From JADFDG01 sp965232985 (GTDB lineage Bacteria; Pseudomonadota; Gammaproteobacteria; Pseudomonadales; JADFDG01): a DNA stretch of 64,000 bases. The DNA lies in contig CBDDRC010000043.1 of NCBI GenBank assembly GCA_965232985.1, forward strand, positions 80,363-144,362, written 5' to 3'. The position numbers and the translations under genes are program-made. Of this stretch, positions 44,373 through 54,407 are shown piece after piece; positions within the stretch are counted from its first letter, which is position 1, and the number at the start of each line of letters is the position of its first letter. A model generated the notes under the pieces. It made no database searches. It was not told the origin of the DNA and saw only the letters and a program-made list of their open reading frames with translations.

Positions 44373-46598
44373 GTGCAGCTCACCGTCGTACGCGTTGCCG
44401 TGCCCTCGCCATTGCGCCGGTTGTTCGACTACACACTGCCCGCCGCGTTTGCCGGCGGCGAAATCCGTGGCTGCCGGGTCCGCATTCCGTTTGGCACCCG
44501 CGAGGTCGTCGGCGTTGTGCTGGAGAGCGTTGCCCGCACCGACATTCCCATCGAGAAACTGAAAGCCGTCCGGGCACGCATCGATGACCGGCCAGTGCTC
44601 ACGCCGGATCTCCTTGCCCTGTGCCGCCAGGCCACCGCCTATTACCACCATCCGCCCGGCGACGTGATCGCCACCGCGCTGCCGGTACTGTTGCGTCAGG
44701 GGGAACCGGCCGGGCGCCGCCGTCTCACCGTCTGGCGTGCCACAGCCGGCGGCCGCGCTGCCCCTTCGAGCGCGGTCGCCCGGGCGCCAAAACAGGCAAT
44801 CGCCCTCGCCGCGCTGTGCGCACAGCAAGCCGGTATTCCGCGTGCACTGCTGGAAAGCCTCGGCATCGAGCGTACTCACCTCGTTGCGTTGCAGAAAAAA
44901 GGGCTGGCCGAAGAGGCGCAGATCGATATCGAGCCTGCCGAGCAGTCAACACACGGCCGGTCGCTGCTGGCCGAAGTACCGCTTGCGGCCTCTGCTGATC
45001 AGGCGCAGGCCATCGACGCAGTGCGCGCGCAACAGGACGCTTTTCGCGTTTTCCTCGTCGAAGGCGTGACCGGCAGCGGCAAGACCGAGATTTATCTGCA
45101 ACTGGCCGCCGATCAGCTCGCGCGCGGCAGGCAGGTGCTGGTGCTCGTTCCGGAAATCGGTCTGACGCCACAGACCGTCGAGCGTTTCCGGCGGCGCTTC
45201 AACCGGCCGGTCGTCGTGCTGCACTCCGGGCTCAACGATCGCGAGCGACTCGATGCCTGGCTCGATGCCGCAGAAGGTCGTGCGGCCATTGTGCTTGGCA
45301 CCCGCTCAGCGGTGTTTACACCACTGGCAGCGCCGGGCCTGATCATCGTCGATGAAGAGCACGATGCATCGTTCAAGCAGCAGGACGGTTTCCGCTACCA
45401 CGCACGCGATCTTGCTGTCCTGCGCGGCCGCGACGCAGGCATACCGGTAGTACTCGGCAGCGCAACGCCTGCGCTCGAAAGTCTGCACAATGCGGCCAGC
45501 GGCAAGTACACGCACCTGCGCCTGACCGAACGGGCAGGCAGTGCTGCAAAACCGCGCATGAACGTGATCGACATCCGCAAGCAGAAGCTCGTCGAGGGTC
45601 TCGGCGACTCCCTGTTGCGTGACATGCGCACGACACTCGCGCGCGGCGAGCAGGTACTGCTGTTCATCAATCGCCGCGGCTTCGCCCCGGCACTCGTCTG
45701 TCACGACTGCGGCTGGACCGCCGATTGCCGGCGGTGCGATGCGCGCTACACCCTGCACATCGATCCGCGCCACCTGCATTGCCACCATTGCGGCAGTGAG
45801 TCGTCGATCCCGCGCGCCTGCCCGCGATGCGGCGGCACCGACCTCGTCGCGGTCGGTCTTGGTACTGAGCGTGTCGAACAGTCACTGGGCATGCTGCTGC
45901 CAGGCGTGAGCCTGTTGCGCCTCGATAGCGATACTGCGCGACGCAAGCAAACCCTGCCGCGCCTGCTTGCGCAGGTTCATGCCGGCCAGCCGCTGGTGCT
46001 GATCGGTACGCAGATGCTCGCCAAAGGCCATCATTTTCCGCACGTCACCCTGGTTGGCATCCTCGATGCCGACAGTGGTCTGCTCAGCGCCGATTTCCGT
46101 GCCGGCGAACGGCTCGCCCAAGTTCTGGTGCAGGTTGCCGGGCGCGCCGGGCGGGCGCAAAAACCCGGGCACGTCCTCGTGCAGACGCGCCAGCCCGATC
46201 ATCCGCTGCTGGTGCGTCTGTTGCGCGACGGTTACGACGCCTGGGCACGCGATGCACTCAGCGAACGCTTGCTTGCCGAACTGCCACCCTACAGCCAGAT
46301 GGCACTGCTGCGGGCGGAAGCAAGCCGGGAAACAACAGCGCTCGACTGGTTAGAAAACCTCAAGATTGCTGCTGCCGGATTGCTCGACGAGATCGGCGGC
46401 AATGTTTTGCTAATGGGGCCGGCACCGGCGCCGATGGCCCGTCGTGGCGGGCGCTATCGCGCACAACTCCTGGTGCAGGCCGGCACGCGGTCTGACCTGC
46501 ACCGTTTTCTGCAGCTGTTCCTGCCCGTCATCGAAGCCGACCCCGAGTCCCGGCGCGTGCGCTGGTCGCTTGATGTTGACCCACTCGACCTTTACTGA
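44373..46598 (+). CDS. priA: Primosomal protein N' (PriA helicase)
   Basis: About 741 residues. The N-terminal 3'-DNA-binding domain begins QLTVVRVAVPSPLRRLFDYTLP. The helicase has Walker A VTGSGKTEIYLQ, the DEEH box and a zinc-binding cysteine cluster (CHDCGWTADCRRCDARYTL...CHHCG...CPRCGG). It restarts stalled replication forks. GTG 44373 fits the family N-terminus; a TTG at 44304 would add 23 residues. Confidence 0.94.
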   Translation: MQLTVVRVAVPSPLRRLFDYTLPAAFAGGEIRGCRVRIPFGTREVVGVVLESVARTDIPIEKLKAVRARIDDRPVLTPDLLALCRQATAYYHHPPGDVIATALPVLLRQGEPAGRRRLTVWRATAGGRAAPSSAVARAPKQAIALAALCAQQAGIPRALLESLGIERTHLVALQKKGLAEEAQIDIEPAEQSTHGRSLLAEVPLAASADQAQAIDAVRAQQDAFRVFLVEGVTGSGKTEIYLQLAADQLARGRQVLVLVPEIGLTPQTVERFRRRFNRPVVVLHSGLNDRERLDAWLDAAEGRAAIVLGTRSAVFTPLAAPGLIIVDEEHDASFKQQDGFRYHARDLAVLRGRDAGIPVVLGSATPALESLHNAASGKYTHLRLTERAGSAAKPRMNVIDIRKQKLVEGLGDSLLRDMRTTLARGEQVLLFINRRGFAPALVCHDCGWTADCRRCDARYTLHIDPRHLHCHHCGSESSIPRACPRCGGTDLVAVGLGTERVEQSLGMLLPGVSLLRLDSDTARRKQTLPRLLAQVHAGQPLVLIGTQMLAKGHHFPHVTLVGILDADSGLLSADFRAGERLAQVLVQVAGRAGRAQKPGHVLVQTRQPDHPLLVRLLRDGYDAWARDALSERLLAELPPYSQMALLRAEASRETTALDWLENLKIAAAGLLDEIGGNVLLMGPAPAPMARRGGRYRAQLLVQAGTRSDLHRFLQLFLPVIEADPESRRVRWSLDVDPLDLY

Positions 46599-46658
46599 AC
46601 TGCATCGGCACTCCTGAAGTAGAATCGCGCCTTTCTCCGACCGGGCATCTCCGCTTCC

Positions 46659-48419
46659 ATGAAGAACGCACTTTCCGCCCTGCTCGGCCAGGCCGTGGCG
46701 AAACTGATCGCCGATGGCACCCTGCCCGCAGGCACCACCGCCGACATCCGCCTCGACGCTGCGAAGGACAAGTCGCATGGCGACTTCGCCACCAACCTCG
46801 CGATGGCACTCGCCCGGCCAGCCGGCCAGCCGGCACGGGTAATTGCCGAAGCACTCGTCAGGGCGCTGCCGGCAAACGCAATCGTCTTGAAAGTGGCGAT
46901 TGCCGGCCCCGGCTTCATCAACTTCTTCTTGGCGCCGGGCAGCCAGTTCGCTGCGGTACGGCACCTCCTCACCGAGCTGCATGTCTTCGCCCGGCCGAAC
47001 ATCGGTAACGGCGAGCGCGTACTGCTGGAGTACGTTTCTGCCAACCCGACCGGCCCGATGCACGTCGGCCACGGTCGCGGCGCGGCTTTCGGCTCAGCAC
47101 TTGCGAATCTGCTGGAAGCGACCGGCCACCAGGTACACCGTGAGTACTACATCAACGATTTCGGTCGCCAGACCGATGTACTTGCCGTCAGTCTCTGGCT
47201 GCGTTACCTCGAGCAGTTTGGTGCCGCAGTGCGTATCCCGTCGCGCGCCTATCCGGCCGCCTATGTGCAGGACTGCGCACGACTGCTGGCCAACGAATAC
47301 GGCGAGCGCTTCCGCAAACCGTACGCCGACCTGATCGATGGCTTGCCGGCAGACCCGGAAGAAGATACGGCCGAGGCGAAAGCGCAGCGCGAAATGCATA
47401 TCGATGCACTGATCGAGCGCTGCAAGCAAATGCTCGGCAATGACTATCGTGTACTGCAACAGTTCGGTCTCGATGTGCAGATGCAGGATATCCGCGCGAC
47501 ACTCACGTCGTTCAATGTACGCTTCGACCGCTTTTATTCCGAACGGGCGCTGGTGGAAGGCGGCTTGGTAGACAAGGCGCTCGACAAGTTGCGCGCTGCC
47601 GGCCATGCCTACGAGCACGACGGCGCACTCTGGCTGCGCACCACCGCGCTGGGCGATGAGAAAGACCGCGTCCTGGTCCGCGATGATGGTACGTTCACCT
47701 ACTTTGCGTCCGACATCGCCTACCATCTGGAAAAACTTGAGCGCGGCTATGACACCCTGATCGATGTCTGGGGTGCCGATCACCATGGCTACGTCGCTCG
47801 CGTGCGTGCCGCCATTGAGTTCCTCTCCGGCAAGGGCGACCGTTTCCATGTGGCGTTGATCCAGTTCGTGACCCTGGCCTCCGGACGCATGGGCAAACGC
47901 AGCGGCAACTTCGTGACCCTGCAGGATCTGATCGATGAGGCCGGCACCGATGCCACGCGCTTTTTCTATCTGACCCGTTCCGGCGACCAACACCTTGAGT
48001 TCGATATCGATCTGGCACGCTCGCACAGCAATGAAAATCCCGTTTACTACCTGCAGTACGCCCACGCCCGCGTACGCAGCATGTTCCGCGCGCTTGCCGA
48101 GCGCGGCTGGCAATACGACGCCCAAGCCGGCATGGCGGCGCTGACTGAACTGCCGGAGCAAGCCGCTGCCGATCTGGCGAAAAAACTCGGCCAGTGGCCG
48201 GAAGCCATCATCGCCGCCGCGCGCAGCAAATCGCCGCACACTATCACGCACTGGCTGCGTGAGCTGGCGCAGGAGTTTCACGGTTATTACAACACTCACA
48301 AAGTGCTGGTTGACGATGCGCCGCAACGCAACGCGCGGCTGGCTCTTTCTGAAGCAGTTCGCCTTGTGATCGCCGATGGGCTGGGGCTGCTCGGCGTCAG
48401 CGCCCCCGACAGCATGTGA
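46659..48419 (+). CDS. argS: Arginyl-tRNA synthetase
   Basis: A 586-residue class I synthetase. The HIGH motif appears as HVGH (from about residue 135), with the ANPTGPMHVGHGRGA signature of ArgRS. The KMSKS-like loop is M-G-K-R-S-G-N near residue 411. The C-terminal anticodon-binding domain contains YYLQYAHARVRSM. Follows priA, as in related genomes. Confidence 0.96.
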   Translation: MKNALSALLGQAVAKLIADGTLPAGTTADIRLDAAKDKSHGDFATNLAMALARPAGQPARVIAEALVRALPANAIVLKVAIAGPGFINFFLAPGSQFAAVRHLLTELHVFARPNIGNGERVLLEYVSANPTGPMHVGHGRGAAFGSALANLLEATGHQVHREYYINDFGRQTDVLAVSLWLRYLEQFGAAVRIPSRAYPAAYVQDCARLLANEYGERFRKPYADLIDGLPADPEEDTAEAKAQREMHIDALIERCKQMLGNDYRVLQQFGLDVQMQDIRATLTSFNVRFDRFYSERALVEGGLVDKALDKLRAAGHAYEHDGALWLRTTALGDEKDRVLVRDDGTFTYFASDIAYHLEKLERGYDTLIDVWGADHHGYVARVRAAIEFLSGKGDRFHVALIQFVTLASGRMGKRSGNFVTLQDLIDEAGTDATRFFYLTRSGDQHLEFDIDLARSHSNENPVYYLQYAHARVRSMFRALAERGWQYDAQAGMAALTELPEQAAADLAKKLGQWPEAIIAAARSKSPHTITHWLRELAQEFHGYYNTHKVLVDDAPQRNARLALSEAVRLVIADGLGLLGVSAPDSM

Positions 48420-48427
48420 GGAAACAA

Positions 48428-49099
48428 ATGTCCCGCAACGCCAGCAAGAAGCGCGGCGCCCAGCCGCGCCAATCCTCGGGGGGCCACAGCGGCAAGAGCT
48501 GGGTTTTTTTTGTCGGCGGCTTGTCGCTCGGCCTTTTGCTGGCGGCTGGCGTATACCTGCTGAAAATTCTGCCGACGGCGATGGAGTTGCGCGATCGCGC
48601 CAGCGCCGCAGAAGTTGCCTGTGCCGATACCGACGGCAAGAAACCCTCCACCAATGGCAGCAACGTCACTGACAAGGCAAACAGCAAGACCGGCAGCGAA
48701 AAACCGGTGATCTTCGAGTTTTATTCGATGCTTCCGAAACAGGAGGTTATCGCACCGGCAATCGGCGACAAAACAACAACAGCAACACCACCACCATTGC
48801 CGACCAGCAACGGCAAACTGCAGGATGCGAAAACCCAAAAGACAGGAGCATCCGGCACTGACGACGGACGTTTCGTGCTGCAGGCAGGATCATTCCGCAC
48901 CCGCGCCGAAGCAGATCGCCGGCGCGCCGAGCTGGTGCTTTCCGGCCACAACGTCGCTGTTCAGGATGTCACTACCAGCAAAGGTGACAGCTGGTTCCGC
49001 GTCATGGTCGGGCCGTTCGGCAACGAAACCGACATGCAGAAAGCCCGCCAGCAACTGACCGACATGAAAGTTGATACGCTGCCGGTCCGTCTGAAGTAA
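48428..49099 (+). CDS. SPOR-domain cell-division protein (FtsN-like)
   Basis: A 223-residue bitopic protein with a basic N-terminus, a membrane span near residues 25-46, a low-complexity Thr/Pro linker and a C-terminal SPOR domain (RFVLQAGSFRTRAEADRRRAELVLSGHNVAV...WFRVMVGPFGNETDMQKARQQL). Its place between argS and hslV is that of ftsN. ATG 48428 has GAGGAAA upstream that overlaps the argS stop. Expected role: septal peptidoglycan binding during division. Confidence 0.85.
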   Translation: MSRNASKKRGAQPRQSSGGHSGKSWVFFVGGLSLGLLLAAGVYLLKILPTAMELRDRASAAEVACADTDGKKPSTNGSNVTDKANSKTGSEKPVIFEFYSMLPKQEVIAPAIGDKTTTATPPPLPTSNGKLQDAKTQKTGASGTDDGRFVLQAGSFRTRAEADRRRAELVLSGHNVAVQDVTTSKGDSWFRVMVGPFGNETDMQKARQQLTDMKVDTLPVRLK

Positions 49100-49118
49100 C
49101 CCGTCCGAGGATTTCCTC

Positions 49119-49658
49119 ATGGAACAAATGCACGGCACCACCATTATCTGTGTTCGCCGTAACGGCCAGGTCGTCATCGGCGGCGACGGCCAGGTCACCC
49201 TCGGCAACACCATCATGAAAGGCAATGCCCGCAAAGTGCGTCGCCTGGGCAACGGGAAAGTGATCGCCGGTTTCGCCGGCGGTACCGCCGATGCCTTCAC
49301 CCTGTTTGAACGCTTCGAAGCAAAACTTGAGAAGCACGGCGGCAATCTGACACGCTCTGCGGTTGAGCTGGCAAAAGACTGGCGCACCGACCGCATGCTG
49401 CGGCGCCTTGAAGCCCTGCTTGCCGTCGCCGACGGCACCGCATCTTTGATCATCACCGGCAATGGCGATGTGATCGAGCCGGAAAACGACATCATCGCCA
49501 TCGGCTCCGGTGGCCCATTTGCGCAGGCCGCCGCCCTCGCATTGCTGCAAAACACCGCACTTGATGCGCGCACCATCGTTGAAAAGGCTCTCGGCATCGC
49601 CGGCGATATCTGTATCTATACCAACCGCAACGTCACCATCGAGGTGCTCGGCGCATGA
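49119..49658 (+). CDS. hslV: ATP-dependent protease proteolytic subunit HslV
   Basis: A 179-residue peptidase of the proteasome beta-subunit fold. The catalytic threonine is expected to be Thr7 in MEQMHGTTIICVRRNG, so six residues must be removed rather than just Met. Other conserved parts are GDGQVTLG, KVRRLGNGKVIAGFAGGTADAF and GSGGPFAQAAA. It forms a double hexamer capped by HslU. Stop and hslU start overlap (ATGA). Confidence 0.96.
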   Translation: MEQMHGTTIICVRRNGQVVIGGDGQVTLGNTIMKGNARKVRRLGNGKVIAGFAGGTADAFTLFERFEAKLEKHGGNLTRSAVELAKDWRTDRMLRRLEALLAVADGTASLIITGNGDVIEPENDIIAIGSGGPFAQAAALALLQNTALDARTIVEKALGIAGDICIYTNRNVTIEVLGA

Positions 49659-51013
49659 CCGACATGACTCCACGCGAAATCGTCAGTGAACTTGACCGCT
49701 ACATCGTTGGGCAAAATGCCGCCAAGCGCGCCGTAGCCGTCGCGTTGCGTAATCGCTGGCGCCGCCTGCAATTACCCGAAGACCTGCGCCACGACATCGT
49801 GCCGAAAAATATCCTGATGATAGGCCCGACCGGCGTTGGCAAAACGGAAATTGCCCGGCGGTTGGCAAAACTTGCCAACGCACCCTTCATCAAGGTGGAA
49901 GCAACGAAATTTACCGAAGTCGGCTACGTGGGTCGCGACGTGGAAACCATTGTTCGCGATCTGGTCGAGACGGCGATGAAGATGCAGCGCCAGGATGCGA
50001 TGGCCGCTTCCCGTGCCAAAGCAGAAGAAGCCGCCGAAGAGAGACTACTGGATGCCCTGTTGCGCCCAGCGCGAGATGATTACGCCGCTGCGGGCACTGC
50101 TGCTCCAGCTCCCCAGGCCGGCGACTCGATCACCCGCAACCTGTTCCGGCGCAAATTGCGCGCCGGCGAACTCGATACCCGTGAGATTGAAATCGAGGTG
50201 GCGCAAACGCAGGTAGGCGTGAACATCATGGCGCCGCCCGGTCTCGAAGACATGACCAGCCAACTGCAAAGCATGTTCGCATCGCTCGGTAAGGACCGGA
50301 AGAAAACCCAGCGCCTGACGGTGAAAGATGCGCAGAAACTGTTACGCGACGAAGAAGCAGCAAATCTGGTCAATGACGATGAAATCAAGGATGCCGCGCT
50401 GCGCGCCGTGGAGCAGGGTGGCATCGTTTTCATCGACGAAATCGACAAGGTATGCCGGCGCGGAGAAGTGAGCGGTGCCGATGTCTCACGTGAAGGCGTG
50501 CAACGTGACCTGCTGCCGCTGATTGAAGGCTGCGCAGTAACCACCAAATACGGCACGGTGAAGACCGATCATGTGTTGTTCATCTGTTCGGGCGCATTCC
50601 ATCTCTGCAAACCCTCTGATCTGATCCCGGAACTACAGGGCCGGCTGCCGATTCGCGTCGAACTCGATGCGCTCAATGCCGACGATTTTGAACGCATTCT
50701 CAAGGAACCGAACAACTCGCTGACCATGCAGTACCGCGAACTGCTCGGCACCGAGGGCCTCAAGGTGGCATTCACCGACGATGCCGTTCGGCGCATCGCC
50801 GAAATCGCCTTCAAGGTGAACGAGCGCACTGAAAATATCGGCGCCCGGCGCCTGCACACGGTAATGGAGAAGCTGCTGGAGGATGTGTCGTTCGATGCCG
50901 CCGACGTGGCACTGAAGCAGTCCGGTGCGCCGCTGACAATCGACGCTGCCATGGTTGATCGCGTGCTTGGCGGTATCGTGCAGGACGAGGATTTGTCGCG
51001 CTACATACTTTAA
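49655..51013 (+). CDS. hslU: HslU ATPase unfoldase subunit
   Basis: A 452-residue AAA+ protein: Walker A GPTGVGKT (57-64), FTEVGYVGRDVETI pore loop, intermediate domain (about 110-240), Walker B GIVFIDEIDK, and the C-terminal LSRYIL tail that docks into HslV. It unfolds substrates for HslV. Coupled to hslV. Confidence 0.97.
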   Translation: MTDMTPREIVSELDRYIVGQNAAKRAVAVALRNRWRRLQLPEDLRHDIVPKNILMIGPTGVGKTEIARRLAKLANAPFIKVEATKFTEVGYVGRDVETIVRDLVETAMKMQRQDAMAASRAKAEEAAEERLLDALLRPARDDYAAAGTAAPAPQAGDSITRNLFRRKLRAGELDTREIEIEVAQTQVGVNIMAPPGLEDMTSQLQSMFASLGKDRKKTQRLTVKDAQKLLRDEEAANLVNDDEIKDAALRAVEQGGIVFIDEIDKVCRRGEVSGADVSREGVQRDLLPLIEGCAVTTKYGTVKTDHVLFICSGAFHLCKPSDLIPELQGRLPIRVELDALNADDFERILKEPNNSLTMQYRELLGTEGLKVAFTDDAVRRIAEIAFKVNERTENIGARRLHTVMEKLLEDVSFDAADVALKQSGAPLTIDAAMVDRVLGGIVQDEDLSRYIL

Positions 51014-51025
51014 TGAAGTTACGTT

Positions 51026-52105
51026 TTAAAGAAGCTGCGGGTTGAGCAGTTTTTCGATGTGCGCGATGGTCGTCGCGTCGGAATTCTCCAGCGTGATATG
51101 GCCGATTTTGCGGCCCGAACGCTCAGCCTTGCCGTAATCGTGCACATGCAGCCCGGCAATCGCCAGCAGTGCCGCCCGATCCGGCCAGCGCCCAAGCACG
51201 TTCCAGGTGATCACCTGCCGCCGCAAAGACGTGTCGCCAAGTGTGAGCCCGAGCACCGCCCGCACATGATTCTCGAACTGGCTTGTCAGTGCGCCCTCAA
51301 TCGTCCAGTGGCCGCTGTTGTGTACGCGCGGTGCAAACTCGTTGATTAAAATGCCACTGCCCGTGCGAAAGAACTCAACGGCCAGCACGCCGCGATAATC
51401 GAGTGATTGCATCAGCGCCCGCACACAGCGCTCACCCTCTGCAACCTCGTCGCACGACAGCACGCCGTCATCAGGCTCGGTGCGCACGAGAATGCCGTCA
51501 CGATGCACATTGATCGACGGCGTCCAGAAACGAATTTCACCGGTGCCGCCGCGCACACCAACCAGCGAAAATTCGCCGCGAAAATCGACTTCCGTCTCAA
51601 TGGTGTACGGCGCTGCCCCGGCAGGAATCGCGGCAATATCGGCCGCTGTTTTCACCCGCCACTGACCACGACCGTCATAGCCACCTCGCGCCGCTTTCAC
51701 GCGGCAGGGAAACCCGACTTGCGCGCAGGCGCCCGCAAGATCGGCATGCGTGCTCGCCTGCCCCCACTGCGGCTGCGGCAGGCCGCACGCCGCCAGATAC
51801 TCGCGCTCGCGCCGCCGGTCACGCTTTAAATCCAGCGCGGCCGGCGTTGGCCACAAGGGCGCATGCCGCATGACTTGCGCAAAGACACCCGGATCGATGG
51901 TCTCTATTTCTGTGGTTGCCGCATCAAGCCCTTGGGCGAAACGTGCGACGGCCTCCGGGTCTGCCTGCGCAAAACGCTCGCCAAAACAGGCGAGCGCCGC
52001 GTCGTCCTGCGGCACCAGAAACCGGCAATGCACCCCAAGTGGCATGGCGGAAAACGCAAGCATGCGGCCAAGTTGACCGCCACCAATGATGCCGAGGGTT
52101 TTCAT
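51026..52105 (-). CDS. purK: 5-(carboxyamino)imidazole ribonucleotide synthase
   Basis: A 359-residue ATP-grasp enzyme with the GGGQLGRMLAFSA dinucleotide-like start, KAARGGYDGRGQW, EFAPRVHNSGHWTIEG and the C-terminal GHITL. It carboxylates AIR using bicarbonate and ATP in purine synthesis. It follows purE by 55 bases and converges with hslU 12 bases away; no terminator seen between. Confidence 0.95.
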   Translation of the reverse strand: MKTLGIIGGGQLGRMLAFSAMPLGVHCRFLVPQDDAALACFGERFAQADPEAVARFAQGLDAATTEIETIDPGVFAQVMRHAPLWPTPAALDLKRDRRREREYLAACGLPQPQWGQASTHADLAGACAQVGFPCRVKAARGGYDGRGQWRVKTAADIAAIPAGAAPYTIETEVDFRGEFSLVGVRGGTGEIRFWTPSINVHRDGILVRTEPDDGVLSCDEVAEGERCVRALMQSLDYRGVLAVEFFRTGSGILINEFAPRVHNSGHWTIEGALTSQFENHVRAVLGLTLGDTSLRRQVITWNVLGRWPDRAALLAIAGLHVHDYGKAERSGRKIGHITLENSDATTIAHIEKLLNPQLL

Positions 52106-52160
52106 GACGAAAAAATTCCGGGCCGGAACGTACTGATGGAGAATATTTTAACGGGGAATA

Positions 52161-52673
52161 TCAGCCATTATTTTCCGGCAGGCGCGGATCGTCGTTGGCA
52201 AGCACCTTGTCGGTTTGCTTGCTGCGCCAGGCATGCACTTTCACGCGCAGCGATTCATCGGTGCTTGCCAATGATTGCGCGGCAAACAATCCGGCATTGA
52301 TCGCCCCGGCCTTGCCGATCGCAAACGTTGCTACCGGCACCCCACCGGGCATCTGCACAATGGACAGCAGCGAATCAAGACCGTTGAGATTAGTCGACGG
52401 CACCGGCACGCCAAGCACCGGCACCGGCGTTTTTGCGGCGATCATGCCCGGCAGGTGCGCTGCACCGCCGGCGCCGGCGATGATGAACCGCAGGCCACGT
52501 GCTTCTGCCGTGGCACCGAACTCGAACAGGCGATCCGGCGTGCGGTGCGCAGAAACAACTGTCACCTCGTGCGCAATGCCGAGAGCCTCGAGCGTCTGGG
52601 CGGCATGGCACATGGTTTCCCAATCGCTGCGTGAACCCATGACCACCGCCACCAGCGGTTTGTGCAAACTCAT
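52161..52673 (-). CDS. purE: N5-carboxyaminoimidazole ribonucleotide mutase
   Basis: A 170-residue protein with the PurE core VAVVMGSRSDWETM, VVSAHRTPDR and GAGGAAHLPGMIAAKTPVPVLGVPV. It converts N5-CAIR to CAIR. ATG 52673 matches the family start; the long upstream frame shadows the divergent region. First gene of purE-purK. Confidence 0.95.
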   Translation of the reverse strand: MSLHKPLVAVVMGSRSDWETMCHAAQTLEALGIAHEVTVVSAHRTPDRLFEFGATAEARGLRFIIAGAGGAAHLPGMIAAKTPVPVLGVPVPSTNLNGLDSLLSIVQMPGGVPVATFAIGKAGAINAGLFAAQSLASTDESLRVKVHAWRSKQTDKVLANDDPRLPENNG

Positions 52674-52932
52674 CGGTCGTGCTCTCCGCGTGCCTGGCAA
52701 TAAAACGAATGATCCTGCCCGCATCAGGGCAAGGGCAACATCCCTGCCAGTGTACCTGTCTGCACCCCAAAGGCGGCAGCCCAAGCGTGGCCGCAGTCGG
52801 CAACTGCCCGAGCGGTCTTCGGGTATCCGCCTGGCATGCAGGCGTCCGCACCGGGAACCACCACCATCCGGCCGGGCATGGGCCGCCGGGGCACTGTTAG
52901 AATGGCGCCCCCTGCCGCCGTCCGGGAATGCC

Positions 52933-53643
52933 ATGCTGGCCGCCGAGAAACTCCGCTTCGAACTCGCGCGTTACCATGGGCTGCGTCAACACCGGGACGA
53001 AGCCTTCCGGGCGCGTCTGCACGCATTGCAGGCGTTTCAGGTACGCCGGCTGCATCACACGCACGCGGCACTGATTGCCGACCCGGTCTTTCACGACGCC
53101 ACCAACCTGTTTCTCAACGACATCTACGGCGGCATCGACCTGATGCCGATGGCGCGCGAAATTGAGCGCGCACTGCCGCGTGCGATACGCCTGCTGCCGG
53201 ATTCGGTGCTTAACACCTCGGCCATGGCCGCCGAGGTGATGACCCTGATTCAGGAGCTCGATGAGCAATTGGCAGCCCTGCTGTTCGAGACACGCGGCGT
53301 ATCATCCATCACGGTTGACAATTATCTGGCCGCCTTTCGCGATATGGGCCGCATGGACGACCGCCTGCGGCAAATGACCCTGGCGGCCGAACTCGGCCAC
53401 GGCCTCGACAAATATGTGCGCAGCAAAATCATTTTCGCCGCGTTCCGCCTCGCCAACCGTCCGGCGCACCGATATGGGTTTGGCATCCTGTACGATTTTC
53501 TCGATCGCGGCTTCCGGGTGATGCGGCCGATGGGCAGCACGCACGCATTATTCGACCGCATCACCCAGGAAGAACGCACGCTCATCATCCGCATCCGGGA
53601 CGGCGAAGCCGATCCGTTCCGCCTTGGAGGTCAGCCCCTGTGA
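52933..53643 (+). CDS. Conserved-looking hypothetical protein coupled to ubiE
   Basis: A 236-residue, mostly helical, soluble protein (EKLRFELARYHGLRQHRDEAFRARLHALQAFQ; a VFHDATNLFLNDIYGGIDLMPMAREIERALPRAIRLLP segment in the middle). No signal or membrane span. I do not recognise a family. Its last bases overlap the ubiE start as GTGA, so it is translationally coupled to ubiE-ubiJ-ubiB. Confidence 0.6.
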   Translation: MLAAEKLRFELARYHGLRQHRDEAFRARLHALQAFQVRRLHHTHAALIADPVFHDATNLFLNDIYGGIDLMPMAREIERALPRAIRLLPDSVLNTSAMAAEVMTLIQELDEQLAALLFETRGVSSITVDNYLAAFRDMGRMDDRLRQMTLAAELGHGLDKYVRSKIIFAAFRLANRPAHRYGFGILYDFLDRGFRVMRPMGSTHALFDRITQEERTLIIRIRDGEADPFRLGGQPL

Positions 53644-54407
53644 CCGACGACTCCGGCAAGACCAAACAAGACACGACCCACTTCGGTTTTCAGACCGTTG
53701 CGCGCGATGAGAAAGCAAAGCGTGTCGGCGAGGTTTTCCATTCGGTGGCCGGCAAGTACGACCTGATGAACGACCTGATGTCGATGGGTGTGCATCGGCT
53801 GTGGAAGCGTTTCACGCTGGAAGTCAGCGGCGTGCGCACCGGCCAGCGCGTGCTCGACCTCGCCGCCGGCACCGGCGATCTCAGCATGCTGTTCGCCGAT
53901 CGCGTTGGATCAACCGGCACGGTCGTCATGACCGACATCAACGACTCAATGCTCGGCGTCGGCCGTGATCGCGTCACCGATCGCGGCTATGCCGGCAACA
54001 TCCAGTTCGCGCTGGCCAACGCCGAGAAACTTCCGTTTGCATCCAACAGTTTCGATATCGTCAGCATTGGTTTCGGCCTGCGCAACGTCACCGACAAAGA
54101 TGCCGCGCTGGCCGAGATGACCCGTGTACTCAAACCCGGCGGCCGGGTACTGATTCTGGAATTCTCGAAACCGGTGATCGCGCCACTGTCGCGCCTGTAT
54201 GATCTCTACTCGTTCAGTGTGTTGCCGAGACTCGGCCAGCTGATCACCGGTGATGCTGACAGCTATCGCTACCTCGCCGAATCGATCCGCATGCACCCTG
54301 ACCAGCAAATGCTGCGCGGCATGATGGAAAAAGCCGGACTCGCGAAATGCGAGTTTTTCAACATGACCGGCGGCGTCGTCGCCTTGCACCGGGGATTCAA
54401 ATCGTGA
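53640..54407 (+). CDS. ubiE: Ubiquinone/menaquinone methyltransferase UbiE
   Basis: A 255-residue SAM-dependent C-methyltransferase: VLDLAAGTGDLSMLF (SAM site), FDIVSIGFGLRNVTDKDAALAEM, RVLKPGGRVLILEFSKP and a C-terminal NMTGGVVALHRGFK. It methylates the benzoquinol ring in ubiquinone synthesis. GTG start overlaps the previous stop. First named gene of ubiE-ubiJ-ubiB. Confidence 0.96.
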   Translation: MTDDSGKTKQDTTHFGFQTVARDEKAKRVGEVFHSVAGKYDLMNDLMSMGVHRLWKRFTLEVSGVRTGQRVLDLAAGTGDLSMLFADRVGSTGTVVMTDINDSMLGVGRDRVTDRGYAGNIQFALANAEKLPFASNSFDIVSIGFGLRNVTDKDAALAEMTRVLKPGGRVLILEFSKPVIAPLSRLYDLYSFSVLPRLGQLITGDADSYRYLAESIRMHPDQQMLRGMMEKAGLAKCEFFNMTGGVVALHRGFKS

